This document shows, in pieces, positions 35,135 to 43,439 of a DNA stretch of 58,999 nucleotides. Position 1 is the first letter of the stretch; every line of letters starts with the position of its first letter. The DNA is taken from assembly GCA_947455515.1 (NCBI GenBank), contig CANGOF010000004.1, positions 1-58,999 of the forward strand, given 5' to 3'. A model generated the notes under the pieces. It saw only the letters and a program-made list of their open reading frames with translations. It was not told the origin of the DNA and searched no databases. The position numbers and the translations under genes are program-made. The stretch is from Flavobacteriia bacterium (GTDB taxonomy: Bacteria > Bacteroidota > Bacteroidia > Flavobacteriales_D > Crocinitomicaceae).

Positions 35135-35492
35135 TTTTCTAGAATTAGATAAATCCATTCGAATTTTCGAAAATGAATATTTTTTTATAATCAGAGATAA
35201 ATACCCAGTATCTCCTGGCCATTTATTAATCGTTTCAAAAGAACTACGTCAAGATTTTTTTGAATTGACTGAAAGTGAAAGTCAAAATCTAAATGAGTTA
35301 ATCACCAAAGCAAAGTCAATTATAGAGAATGATTATTCCCCAACAGGATATAATATAGGTATGAATTGCGGCGAAGATGCAGGTCAAACAGTTTTTCATT
35401 TTCATTGCCATGTAATCCCAAGGTATAAGGGCGATATGCAAGCACCTGAAGGCGGTATTAGACATTGCATTGAAGGAAAGGGGTATTATTAA
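35127..35492 (+). CDS. HIT-family nucleotide hydrolase/transferase
   Basis: This 121-residue protein is a complete HIT domain: RDKYPVSPGHLLIVSKE near the start and the histidine triad VFHFHCHVIPRY (H91, H93, H95; H93 the nucleophile). Family members cleave nucleotide phosphates or dinucleoside polyphosphates. It overlaps the HNH gene and is followed 26 bases later by a CoiA-like nuclease gene. It could modify a nucleotide signal for the HNH protein, or it may be an unrelated passenger. Confidence 0.92.
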   Translation: MNNFLELDKSIRIFENEYFFIIRDKYPVSPGHLLIVSKELRQDFFELTESESQNLNELITKAKSIIENDYSPTGYNIGMNCGEDAGQTVFHFHCHVIPRYKGDMQAPEGGIRHCIEGKGYY

Positions 35493-35518
35493 TTAATTAA
35501 TTTACAAAGATGTAGTTT

Positions 35519-36343
35519 ATGTATAATGATATTTGTTTTCCTTTTGCAAAAGATAAAACTTCAAATTTATTTGTTCACCCGAACGATGTTCCTAATGGTC
35601 TAAAATCAAATTGTTATTGTTTTGAATGTAAAGCAGATTTAATTGCGATAAATGATCCTGGAAATAAAACAACACCTCATTTTAGACATAATAAAGATTC
35701 AAATTGCAATGCTAAACTAGAATCATTTTTACATTTATTCGCAAAAGAGATTTTCAAAAATGATATAGTTAAGATTCTTTTACCAGAAATCAAAGGTCAA
35801 TTTAGAAATGAAAAATTTAAAAAAAAGCTCGGTTATAATAATTTTGAGGATGATGAATATGACATATTATTATTAGAAGAAAAAGAATACGAGTTTGATA
35901 AAATTGAAATTGAAAAAACTTACATAATAAAAAATGAGACTATTCGAGTTGATATTGTTGCTTCAAAAGATGGTAATGAAATATTTATAGAGCCTTTTTA
36001 CAAAAATAAAATTGATGAAATTAAATTAATCAAAATCAATTCTTTAGATAAGTCTACAATATCGATTGATTTAAATATTTTTATCAACAACTATAAAGAT
36101 TCATTTACAAAATTTGATTTTATACATTTCTTGCAATTCAATATTAATAGTAAAGAATGGGTTCATATAAAAAATAGTAAAAAAGAAAAACTATCAAACC
36201 AAGTTGCAAACAAAATTGACAATGATTTAGTCAAATTAGAACAAATTGATAACAAAATCAATCAACTTATTTATGAAATTAATCAACTTAAAGAAGATGA
36301 AAATAACATTATTCTTCAACTCAAAGGTAAGTTAGCTTATTGA
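35519..36343 (+). CDS. CoiA-like protein (zinc ribbon plus nuclease-like domain)
   Basis: This 274-residue protein starts with a zinc-ribbon-like part, CYCFECKADL (C34, C37) and HFRHNKDSNC (H54, H57, C63), followed by the helix ESFLHLFAKEIF. The middle IRVDIVASKDGNEIFIEPFY with nearby ELIK/EIKLIKI resembles the D..E-x-x core of CoiA-type PD-(D/E)XK nucleases. The C-terminus is a coiled coil. CoiA proteins act in competence and, as accessory copies, in defence loci. The nuclease core is diverged, so activity is uncertain. Confidence 0.7.
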   Translation: MYNDICFPFAKDKTSNLFVHPNDVPNGLKSNCYCFECKADLIAINDPGNKTTPHFRHNKDSNCNAKLESFLHLFAKEIFKNDIVKILLPEIKGQFRNEKFKKKLGYNNFEDDEYDILLLEEKEYEFDKIEIEKTYIIKNETIRVDIVASKDGNEIFIEPFYKNKIDEIKLIKINSLDKSTISIDLNIFINNYKDSFTKFDFIHFLQFNINSKEWVHIKNSKKEKLSNQVANKIDNDLVKLEQIDNKINQLIYEINQLKEDENNIILQLKGKLAY

Positions 36344-36424
36344 TTTCCATTTAAATTTGATATTTCAGACCATAATGAAAGGTAATACGGTCTTCCTCCT
36401 TTTCGTCCTTTCACAAAAAAAGCA

Positions 36425-36475
36425 TATAAACAAGGGTAATACAAGCCTGTCGTATACTCCAGTCCCTTGTTTATA
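36425..36475. repeat. 12-bp perfect inverted repeat
   Basis: TATAAACAAGGG (36425-36436) and CCCTTGTTTATA (36464-36475) pair perfectly around a 27-base loop. There is no T-run on either side that would make it a standard terminator. It sits at the junction between the CoiA-like gene and the GC-rich segment. Confidence 0.75.
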
Positions 36476-36796
36476 CCGTTCCAAACCTATTCGTCAGAAT
36501 TCCTCATCACGGTTTTCCACTTGCTTTTTTTGTTTCGTCCTCCTGCGTCGTCAGTCACGGCTTCTTCATCCCCCCAAGCCCCTAATAAGTGAGTCTCCTC
36601 ATTCCCCTACACACCTGCATCTTCGCACATCTCTCGTCACTCGTCACTTTTATTGGGGGTCTGTCGCCGTTTGGGTTAGGCTCGCCTGCTAAATCGCTCA
36701 GGCTTCAGGTTTGTCACATTTTTTGCAATCCTCGTTTACAGCCGTTTTGTTTCCTTTCGGCGTGCCTTGGTCGGCTGCCTACATTCATCAAAGCCG

Positions 36797-37480
36797 CTTT
36801 ACCACTCCCCGCACAAGAGTATTCATTTTTCCGCTACGCTTCAAAATTTCATACACTTGTCTTTTTCCATTACACAAGCAAAAAAATGCGCCAAACCTTC
36901 GTGCATACTGCAGAGGTCGTTCCCGCGCTTCCTCATCCTTCGTCATCGCTCTACTCTCCCCCCTTCGCTCAACTCGCAGTCGGCTCGCGCGCGCAGGCAG
37001 AAATTCACTTCGTTAATATTATTCTTTATTCAGTTCATAATTCCTAATCCATAACTTATAAAACATTCTTCTGCCTGTTTTCCAACGCACAGCTGAAGGC
37101 TCCATTACCTTAAAACTTTCATATTTATCATTAATCTGAAATATTTCCCAAATGTTCGCAACCCTCACATTTGATTTTCGAGCATTGTAAACAATGCCTA
37201 TACAGATATGCTAGCATCGTGTGTTTTTATGTTTGGATGAAATATTTAAAAGTAGTATCGAGATCAGTTTTCATTATAGCATGTAGAAGTGTGTGACAGT
37301 ATGAAAAGGTTATTCTAAGTCCACCTTCACAGTAGCTATGTCATTTCTCCTAAAGTCGTAATGCCACAGCAACTTTACCATTCCCCACACAAGAGTATTC
37401 ATCTTTTCACTACGTTACAAGATTTCAAACCTGTATTGAGCTTGTCGAAATACACTTGTTTTTTCCCCACGCTTTGATAT
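36797..37480 (+). repeat. Diverged direct repeat units
   Basis: The stretch around 36797-36870 (CTTTACCACTCCCCGCACAA, then GAGTATTCATTTTTCCGCTACG) recurs in diverged form at about 37372-37480 (CTTTACCATTCCCCACACAA, then GAGTATTCATCTTTTCACTACG). The second unit is interrupted by ATTGAGCTTGTCGAAAT, a word common in Bacteroidota intergenic repeats. Confidence 0.55.
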
Positions 37481-37850
37481 TTCGCTACGTTAAATAATTC
37501 TTCATTCAGCTTTGTAACCTCAATTTAGATACTACTTCAATGAATAAAAAATCAAAAATAGGTCGCAAATTTAGTCGCCAATCGCACATATCCGCCCACT
37601 CAGGCAGTAAAGGTCAAGCCCTACGGGTTTTGAAAATAAAATGTGACTTACTTTCCTTGTTTTGGTAATAACATCGGAATATATTATTTATTCTGTCTTT
37701 AATCTCATTAGCATTTTTTTTTCAAAAACCTTGACAGCCTTTCCCTTTGTCTCCAGTGGAAATGGCTTTCTTTTTTTCTTTTTTTTCTTTTGAAAAAATT
37801 TATCTGGGCGAAGCCCTAAAAGGGCGAGCATAATTTTTAAACCTTGAATT

Positions 37851-38030
37851 ATGTACAAACGCACCAATCTAGCAGTTATTAGAGCCATTTTGAGAGAAAT
37901 GACCAAAGAAGAACTCAAGGCAGAGTTAATAATCATCTTAGAAAAGGTAAAGGAAGAAACGAGCAGTAATAAAAAGCAAATGCTTAAAAGCCTGTATCAG
38001 TATGCACAATCTTTAATTTTAAGTAGATAG
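37851..38030 (+). CDS. Small helical protein upstream of DUF6943 gene
   Basis: This 59-residue frame (MYKRTNLAVIRAILREMTKE to QYAQSLILSR) is basic and helical. It ends 2 bases before the next gene. It looks like the small partner genes that precede DUF6943 proteins in Bacteroidota mobile DNA. No motif gives a function. Codon use and tight spacing favour a real gene. Confidence 0.6.
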   Translation: MYKRTNLAVIRAILREMTKEELKAELIIILEKVKEETSSNKKQMLKSLYQYAQSLILSR

Positions 38031-38032
38031 TT

Positions 38033-38452
38033 ATGATACAGTTTAGATTAACTACCTATCGAGAAGAAAAAGCATATCAAGGATCATACTTTTTCATTTT
38101 AAACAAGGGAAATAACAGTGGTAAACCACTGTTAACCCCTTGTCCGAATTGTTTTGTTTGTCTTTGTGAAAATGACCAGGACAAAGAAGAATTGTACTGG
38201 TTATTATTTGGGATGTGGCAAGGAAAAGCCATACATCCTCATTTGATTGGTTCCGTTATTCCGTTTATTCGTCTGCGTGAATTGTCTGACCTCATCAAAT
38301 TAGGATTGGAAAAGCTAACCATCAATCCGGAAAAGGTCCGAAAGAATATTTCCAAAATCGTTCAAATGGAAAAACACCAAGTCAATATTCAAAAACAACT
38401 AGACTTAATCAAACAAATGAAACGAGCGTTGATATTCGAGGTGCTGAAGTAG
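38033..38452 (+). CDS. DUF6943-like protein
   Basis: This 139-residue protein contains CPNCFVCLCEND (three closely spaced Cys), LLFGMWQGKAIHPHLIGSVI and PFIRLRELSDLI, which I recognise as the DUF6943 family of Bacteroidota accessory regions. The function is unknown; the Cys-rich loop may bind a metal. Followed by a 156-base spacer with an inverted-repeat operator-like site. Confidence 0.6.
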   Translation: MIQFRLTTYREEKAYQGSYFFILNKGNNSGKPLLTPCPNCFVCLCENDQDKEELYWLLFGMWQGKAIHPHLIGSVIPFIRLRELSDLIKLGLEKLTINPEKVRKNISKIVQMEKHQVNIQKQLDLIKQMKRALIFEVLK

Positions 38453-38466
38453 TGCCTTAATTTGTA

Positions 38467-38495
38467 AGGTAAAACTACCTGTTTTTATAGGTAGT
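38467..38495. promoter_or_regulatory. Nested inverted repeats AGGTA-AAAC-TACCT and ACTACCT-N8-AGGTAGT
   Basis: Two overlapping dyads share the TACCT arm: 38467-38480 and 38474-38495. The left dyad recalls the site at 21898-21912 and the ACGTA-AAAA-TACGC sites near the peptide genes. Either an operator or a weak terminator for the DUF6943 gene; there is no T-run. Confidence 0.4.
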
Positions 38496-38608
38496 AGGAT
38501 TTTGATTGGTGGTTTTTGGTTATATTTAGTGAGTAATCTAAGTTGATGGTGGTTAGAATTCTATTTGAAGTTGCAAACAATCATAAACTATAAAATAATG
38601 AAGATAAA

Positions 38609-39661
38609 ATGCCAGAAATAAAAAAAGCATCATTACGAGACAGTATTATTGACTCTATTGGCAATTTTCTTTATGAAGAAGGCTTTGCAAAAGACGATAT
38701 AACCAAATTAGGAATTTTAGAAATAATTAATCTTATTTCAGATTATCACGAAGAAGGTAATGCTCTATTTCCAGAAATACTTGTAACAAATAGTCTCGAT
38801 TTTTTTAAAACAATCCCTAACAAGGAAATTCTTATTCAAGAAGCTGAATTATCAATTTCGGAGTTTAAAAATGCAATTAAACTCTGTGCTCCTTTAGCAA
38901 CTAACAGTTGGATTATTTGTATTGAAATAAAAGGGAATAGAATAAAATATGGAATAACAAGTGCAGAAATGTCTGAAACAAGCCCTTCAATATATAATCA
39001 GACCGTGGGACAATTGAAAATTGAAGATTACCAAGGAATTACTATTGCATACATCAGGAACATTGGACAAAAAACCGTTGAACTTGCAGGGCTTAAAAAC
39101 AAACTTATCGTTTCATTGACACTTGACGAACAAAAAGAGTTATCTCAAAATGAAATTCAAATTCTTTGTGATAGCATAGTATTAAACTGCGAAGTAAAAC
39201 TAAGAGTGAATATTAAAACCTTTTTTGAAAAAGTTATTGATGAAGCACTTAAAAATGGACATGGCAATTTGATTGGTATTGTAGAAGACAATGAAGAATC
39301 CTTAAATGCTCTAAAAGCTAAAATAACAGGTAATGGAGGTATTTATTTATCAACTCCAATTGATTTTGAAGCATTAATAATTGATGCAGAATTAAACAAA
39401 AATAATGAATCTTCAATCAATTTAAAAACACATTCCTCCGTTTTTAAAGCGATGCTTAATCATGATGGAATCACAATAATTAGCAACAAAGGGAAAGTAA
39501 TAGGATATCATATTTTAATAGACACTTATTTAAAGGATGGCGATGTGGTTGTTGGTGGTTCAAGGTCTAAAGCATTTAAATCAATGGAAAATAGTGAACT
39601 ATTCAGTTTGTGTTTTTACAAATCGCAAGATGGAAATTTAAAATTATGGCAGAAAAAGTGA
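38609..39661 (+). CDS. Divergent DisA_N (DAC)-like nucleotide sensor or cyclase
   Basis: This 350-residue protein has a C-terminal segment with the layout of the diadenylate cyclase (DisA_N) fold: NHDGITIISNKGKVIGYHIL (D286-G287) and later DGDVVVGGSRSKAFKSM. Genuine cyclases have DGA and RHR motifs; here they are DGI and GSRSKAF, so catalysis is doubtful. Related degenerate DAC domains have been proposed as nucleotide sensors in bacterial conflict systems. The N-terminal 200 residues are not recognised. It overlaps the following gene by 16 bases. Confidence 0.6.
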   Translation: MPEIKKASLRDSIIDSIGNFLYEEGFAKDDITKLGILEIINLISDYHEEGNALFPEILVTNSLDFFKTIPNKEILIQEAELSISEFKNAIKLCAPLATNSWIICIEIKGNRIKYGITSAEMSETSPSIYNQTVGQLKIEDYQGITIAYIRNIGQKTVELAGLKNKLIVSLTLDEQKELSQNEIQILCDSIVLNCEVKLRVNIKTFFEKVIDEALKNGHGNLIGIVEDNEESLNALKAKITGNGGIYLSTPIDFEALIIDAELNKNNESSINLKTHSSVFKAMLNHDGITIISNKGKVIGYHILIDTYLKDGDVVVGGSRSKAFKSMENSELFSLCFYKSQDGNLKLWQKK

Positions 39662-40962
39662 ATGAAATACAAATATGGCAAGGTCCAAATGGATTAAATC
39701 TTCCTCCTAATTTGAAGGAAGCGAAGGATATTGTTCCATACGCAAACAATTTGTCAATAAAACAGAAAAGTCAAATAATTGCTGCCTTTCAAATTGAAGC
39801 CTTTGATATGGCTGCTGAATATGCTTGGAAGAAATCTATGGTAAAATTAAAAGAAACCATAGCAACACTTGGTATGAAGTTTATTGGGGAAATGATTGGT
39901 AAAGAGGATTTTGACGAAACAACTTCAGTAGATACCGAAATTACGGACTATACTGCTATTCAATTAGCTGAGCAGTTAGGCGTAATTGGAACAACTGCAG
40001 CTTTACGACTTAGACAAAGTAATGAATTAATTACTCACTATTTTTCAAAGAACGCAGAAGAACAACTTGATTATGCTACTGCATTTTCAATAGTAAAATC
40101 GAGCGTTCAATACATATTAGGTGAACAAGATATTTCAATTGCTTTAGAATTTTCAAAGTTTAGAGACAGACTTCTAAATGAAACTTTGAGAATTAACGAT
40201 GCACAAGTTGAACAAGTTATTAATTCACCTTTGTTTTATTTGCGAACAGTGATGACGATTTTAATATCCTCTATCAGAAATGATATTGGTGCGAAACTTG
40301 AACACTCTTTAGCCAATCTAAATTTGATTACTCCTAATATTTGGAACAGACTTGGAGAAAGTGATAAATGGAATATAGGAACGGCATATAGAGATGTTAC
40401 TGCTGCTGGTAATACTGTTGCAGCTTCTGGCTTGAAAAATGCGCTATTAAAAGTTAATGGATTTGACTTTGTACCTGAGAATTTAAGGTCTGTCACTTTT
40501 ATTAAAACAGCTAAACAAGTTATTGAAACACATTATGCTAGTAACAACTTCTACAATGAACCTGCAATTATAAGGAAACTTAGTAGTTTAGGTAGTACAA
40601 TACCAGCACCTGCATTAATTGAATGTATGCAAGCATACTTAGCAGTTTATCTAGGAAATTCTTATGGGACATCTTGGAATGCGGCTCTGATTGCTTATGA
40701 GGAACTTTCCAAAATCACAGCAGAAAGATGGAAATATTATTTCGAGAAAGTTATCCATACTGACGAAATAATTTTAGCAAAAACAAACTCAATACAAATA
40801 GGACATTTTTCAAAACTTTTATATGATAACAAGCTGACAGAATTTACTGACTTACCAAAATTAAATCAGTTTTTATATGAAGCAATTGTTAAAAACAATT
40901 ACAGAAAAGCATCACAAATTAGTAGTGTCTTAAGCGACAATATTAAAAATAATAAGAAATAA
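39646..40962 (+). CDS. Uncharacterised helical partner of the DAC-like protein
   Basis: This protein has 438 residues from ATG 39646, taken because it starts inside the end of the DAC-like gene and gives MAEKVNEIQIWQGPNGLNLP. It is largely helical, with GMKFIGEMIGKEDF, AEQLGVIGTTAALRLRQSNE and a repeated pattern of amphipathic helices. No enzyme motif or clear membrane segment is seen. The overlap suggests a sensor/effector pair. The family is unknown to me. Confidence 0.6.
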   Translation: MAEKVNEIQIWQGPNGLNLPPNLKEAKDIVPYANNLSIKQKSQIIAAFQIEAFDMAAEYAWKKSMVKLKETIATLGMKFIGEMIGKEDFDETTSVDTEITDYTAIQLAEQLGVIGTTAALRLRQSNELITHYFSKNAEEQLDYATAFSIVKSSVQYILGEQDISIALEFSKFRDRLLNETLRINDAQVEQVINSPLFYLRTVMTILISSIRNDIGAKLEHSLANLNLITPNIWNRLGESDKWNIGTAYRDVTAAGNTVAASGLKNALLKVNGFDFVPENLRSVTFIKTAKQVIETHYASNNFYNEPAIIRKLSSLGSTIPAPALIECMQAYLAVYLGNSYGTSWNAALIAYEELSKITAERWKYYFEKVIHTDEIILAKTNSIQIGHFSKLLYDNKLTEFTDLPKLNQFLYEAIVKNNYRKASQISSVLSDNIKNNKK

Positions 40963-40990
40963 ATAGAGGTGACTTACGAAGGAGACACTA

Positions 40991-41121
40991 TGCTAACTGT
41001 CGTTTAAATCAATTTGGGGGATATGGTTATTGGAACATTCTATCTAGCATCAAGTTTTGTGCTTGTCTGTTAGTTTACTGCTTCGAAATCGCCATCTTCG
41101 CCAAGCGCCTAATAGTTAGCA
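40991..41121. repeat. Palindromic, attC-like element
   Basis: TGCTAACT at 40991-40998 and AGTTAGCA at 41114-41121 form the ends of a 131-base, gene-free palindromic region that also holds GCCAAGCGCCTAATAGTTAGC at its right end. The GTTAGC-type end and position between two unrelated genes recall integron attC sites, but the inner arms do not pair well and the core only partly fits GTTRRRY. Confidence 0.3.
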
Positions 41122-41142
41122 AACATATAAAAACCATACAAA

Positions 41143-42012
41143 ATGAAATCAAATAAAATAATACACGAAGGAGAAATAACTTTAGGAGAAACAATAATAC
41201 CTTGTTACGTATTAGAAGACGGAACTAGACTTTTATCTGGAAATGCAATGCAAAACGCATTAAATTTACAAGAAGATTCAGAAAATAAATCTGGTACAAG
41301 ACTGGCCAGATATTTAAGTCAAAAATCATTAGAACCCTTTATTTATAAGGATAAAACAGCTGGACATTATGAACCTATTGAATGCTATAGAGGTACTCAA
41401 AAGATTAATGGATATGAAGCTACTGTTTTAGCCGATATTTGTGACGCATTTTTAGAAGCAAGAAAAGTAATTAAACTTTCATCAAGGCAAAAAATTATTG
41501 CAGACCAATGTGAAATATTAATCAGAGGATTTGCTAGAGTTGGAATAATTGCATTAATTGATGAAGCAACAGGTTATCAATATGAAAGAGAAAGATATGA
41601 GTTACAAAAAATATTAACATCATATGTTTCTGAAGAAATTTTAAAATGGCAATTAACTTTTACAGATGATTTTTATAAAGAGGTTTTTAGATTATGGAAA
41701 CTACCATTCATACCTAAGTATATAAAAAACAAACCGTCTTTTATAGGAACATTAACTAATAAATATATTTATGAACAATTACCAAATGGTGTAATAGAAA
41801 AAATAAAAGATAATACACCCAAGACAGAAAAAGGCAATTGGAAATACAGATTTCATCAATCTTTAACTCCTGAAATAGGTAGAGAACATTTAAAAAAACA
41901 AATTATAGAAGTAACTACCTTAATGTCAATATCAGAAAATAAATCAAAATTTGAAGAACTATTTAAATCAAAATACAATAAAAGTATTCAATTAACTCTT
42001 GACTTAGGCTAA
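41143..42012 (+). CDS. P63C-domain protein
   Basis: This 289-residue protein matches the phage-related P63C family: an opening HEGEITLGETIIPCYVLEDG, the helix-turn-helix-like middle, and the diagnostic C-terminal region EILKWQLTFTDDFYKEVFRL followed by WKLP. These proteins are common in prophages and mobile DNA and may be anti-repressor-like; the function is unproven. It is followed by a strong terminator. Confidence 0.88.
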   Translation: MKSNKIIHEGEITLGETIIPCYVLEDGTRLLSGNAMQNALNLQEDSENKSGTRLARYLSQKSLEPFIYKDKTAGHYEPIECYRGTQKINGYEATVLADICDAFLEARKVIKLSSRQKIIADQCEILIRGFARVGIIALIDEATGYQYERERYELQKILTSYVSEEILKWQLTFTDDFYKEVFRLWKLPFIPKYIKNKPSFIGTLTNKYIYEQLPNGVIEKIKDNTPKTEKGNWKYRFHQSLTPEIGREHLKKQIIEVTTLMSISENKSKFEELFKSKYNKSIQLTLDLG

Positions 42013-42160
42013 AAAATACGTCTACTAAAAGCCGTTTGGCAAAATAGCGAGCAAAGAGCTTCAAAGACAATATGTATTTAAAGTGATGATTGTACTTTCT
42101 ACTCCTATTCTACATGAAACTCCACCCAAACGCAAAGCCCGAAACCGTTAAAAATCTCAA

Positions 42161-42200
42161 AACCCCACTCAAAACAATTCGAGTGGGGTTTCTTTTTTTT
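42161..42200. terminator. Bidirectional intrinsic terminator
   Basis: AACCCCACTC at 42161-42170 pairs with GAGTGGGGTT at 42181-42190, followed on the plus strand by TCTTTTTTTT and on the minus strand by TTGAGATTTTTAAC. It lies between the P63C gene and the convergent small membrane-protein gene. Confidence 0.85.
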
Positions 42201-42209
42201 GAAATTTGT

Positions 42210-42392
42210 TTACTTTTCAAATCGCTTCATTACCTTTTTTAAAACCAACGTAACCACAAAACTCACGAAAGCACCAACAAAGGCAAGGATAATCGTTTTT
42301 AAATAGTCATGCGTATCAATCATCGCACAAACGGTAAACACCGTTCCGGTTAATGTTCCTGCACTAGTTGTATGGTCGTGATGAGGTTGCAT
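42210..42392 (-). CDS. Small single-helix membrane protein (holin-like size)
   Basis: This 60-residue protein has a His-rich N-terminus (MQPHHDHTTSAG), a glycine/threonine-rich part, then one strong membrane helix (LKTIILAFVGAFVSFVVTLV) and a basic tail. It forms a small minus-strand cluster with the two following genes. The size and layout resemble holins or minor virion membrane proteins, but no family is recognised. Confidence 0.55.
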   Translation of the reverse strand: MQPHHDHTTSAGTLTGTVFTVCAMIDTHDYLKTIILAFVGAFVSFVVTLVLKKVMKRFEK

Positions 42393-42417
42393 AGTTAGTT
42401 AGGTATTAAAACGTTTA

Positions 42418-42627
42418 TTAATTCTCACTTTCCACAGTAGACTGTGAAACTACTGAAGCCACAGAACCACCAACCATCAAATATTCTCCAATTGTCGAAA
42501 TAATTTCTGGTAAGTGAAAAGGAGTTGCTAATAATGCACCACCTGCGGCAGCTAAACCCAAACCAATATTTCTTAATACCTTGAAGAAGTTCGGTGTTGG
42601 TGATTTCATTCTTTGAACTAAATTCAT
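42418..42627 (-). CDS. Small hydrophobic protein
   Basis: This protein has 69 residues from ATG 42627; a GTG further upstream lies in the terminator hairpin and is not used. It contains VLRNIGLGLAAAGGALLATP and a second glycine-rich hydrophobic stretch IGEYLMVGGSVASVVSQ, so probably two short membrane helices. It sits between the small holin-like gene and the 249-residue protein. Function unknown. Confidence 0.55.
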   Translation of the reverse strand: MNLVQRMKSPTPNFFKVLRNIGLGLAAAGGALLATPFHLPEIISTIGEYLMVGGSVASVVSQSTVESEN

Positions 42628-42658
42628 TTTTTCAATTTTTAAAAGATGAGTAAATAAA

Positions 42659-42682
42659 TTGACGTGCACGAATGCACGTCAA
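42659..42682 (-). terminator. Hairpin after the 249-residue gene
   Basis: TTGACGTGCA and TGCACGTCAA form a perfect 10-bp stem with a 4-base loop. On the minus strand it is followed by TTTATTT. It lies 7 bases after the 249-residue gene and before the small hydrophobic gene, so it may terminate most transcripts and leave some readthrough. Confidence 0.7.
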
Positions 42683-42689
42683 TTTTCAA

Positions 42690-43439
42690 TTAGGCAACCT
42701 CAATTATTTTCAAACAATTGTAAGCACCGTTTTTCATTGGATATTGAATTCCATTTACTAATTGAAAATATTCCAACTTTAACAAGAAGATTTTTGTTCC
42801 TGTTCCTGATGGAACAGCAGTTGGAGTTAATGTAACGTTTGAACTTGCAGCAACGGATGCTAAATTCACAACATTTGTCAACTTAAAATCAACAACACCA
42901 GTTGCAAAATTGATGTTTCCGAAACCACCTGTTATACTCACATGAGTTGCTCCATTGGGCCAAGTTAAATCCGATGCAGGTAATAAACTTGCAATATTGA
43001 TTACACCAGTTGCAGGAGTCAATGCATAGGGTTTGTATAGCATACTTCCCAAAAGTGAATTTGGATTAAACTCAAACCCCTTTAACAATGCTTTTGCCGA
43101 AGCATTTGATACTCCTACCCCAACATTACGTTGCCCACGAGCACTAGTAGTGTCCATGTTTTTAATTTGGGTCATAATTTGAGTAATTCGTGCAACATTT
43201 GTCGAGTTACTGATGTTTACAGTAATGTTACGTAAGGAATCACGTAATAACTTCCCTGCTGAAGCAGAATTACCGAACTCCTTTCCATTTTCTCGTGTTC
43301 TTGCAAACGCTGGATCACTTGCAATTCGTGCAGCATCCACACTCGTTTTCATCTTTGCGAGATGTCCATCTTTTGATTTGTAAAAGGTCACGTTATCCAA
43401 CGTTCCTTTTACTTTTAAAAGGCCTGTTTGTCTTGCCAT
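42690..43439 (-). CDS. Bacteroidota accessory protein with MARQ...KGTxxxxxFYKSKDG start
   Basis: This 249-residue protein begins MARQTGLLKVKGTLDNVTFY, then KSKDGHLAKMKTSVD and DPAFARTRENGKEFGNSASA. I have seen this N-terminal pattern in a widespread but uncharacterised Bacteroidota family, possibly DUF6266-like. The C-terminal half is strand-rich (THVSITGGFGNINFATGVVD, LTPTAVPSGTGTKIFLLKLE), suggesting a beta-sandwich. It has no signal peptide and may be a structural or virion-like protein. It is the first gene of the minus-strand trio. Confidence 0.6.
   Translation of the reverse strand: MARQTGLLKVKGTLDNVTFYKSKDGHLAKMKTSVDAARIASDPAFARTRENGKEFGNSASAGKLLRDSLRNITVNISNSTNVARITQIMTQIKNMDTTSARGQRNVGVGVSNASAKALLKGFEFNPNSLLGSMLYKPYALTPATGVINIASLLPASDLTWPNGATHVSITGGFGNINFATGVVDFKLTNVVNLASVAASSNVTLTPTAVPSGTGTKIFLLKLEYFQLVNGIQYPMKNGAYNCLKIIEVA

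Larger units (their letters stand above)
36344..37850. other. Long non-coding, partly GC-rich repeat region
   Basis: About 1.5 kb without a convincing gene. From 36390 to 37020 base composition is clearly richer in C and G than the surroundings, with runs such as GTCGCCGTTTGGGTTAGGCT. From 37050 to 37850 it becomes AT-rich again, with a long pyrimidine tract near 37763-37795 and a GGGCGAAGCCC hairpin near 37806-37816. Open frames here lack codon bias and overlap each other, so they are not called. The sequence resembles the decayed spacers seen around Bacteroidota mobile elements. Confidence 0.6.

Noticed and set aside
36357-37054. Several overlapping open frames in the GC-rich stretch
   Set aside because: Three frames are open at once, products lack domain-like composition, and none has a partner gene; the openness follows from base composition.
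37688-37936. Minus-strand 82-codon frame
   Set aside because: It crosses a homopyrimidine tract giving a poly-lysine run, and it is antisense to the small gene at 37851-38030.
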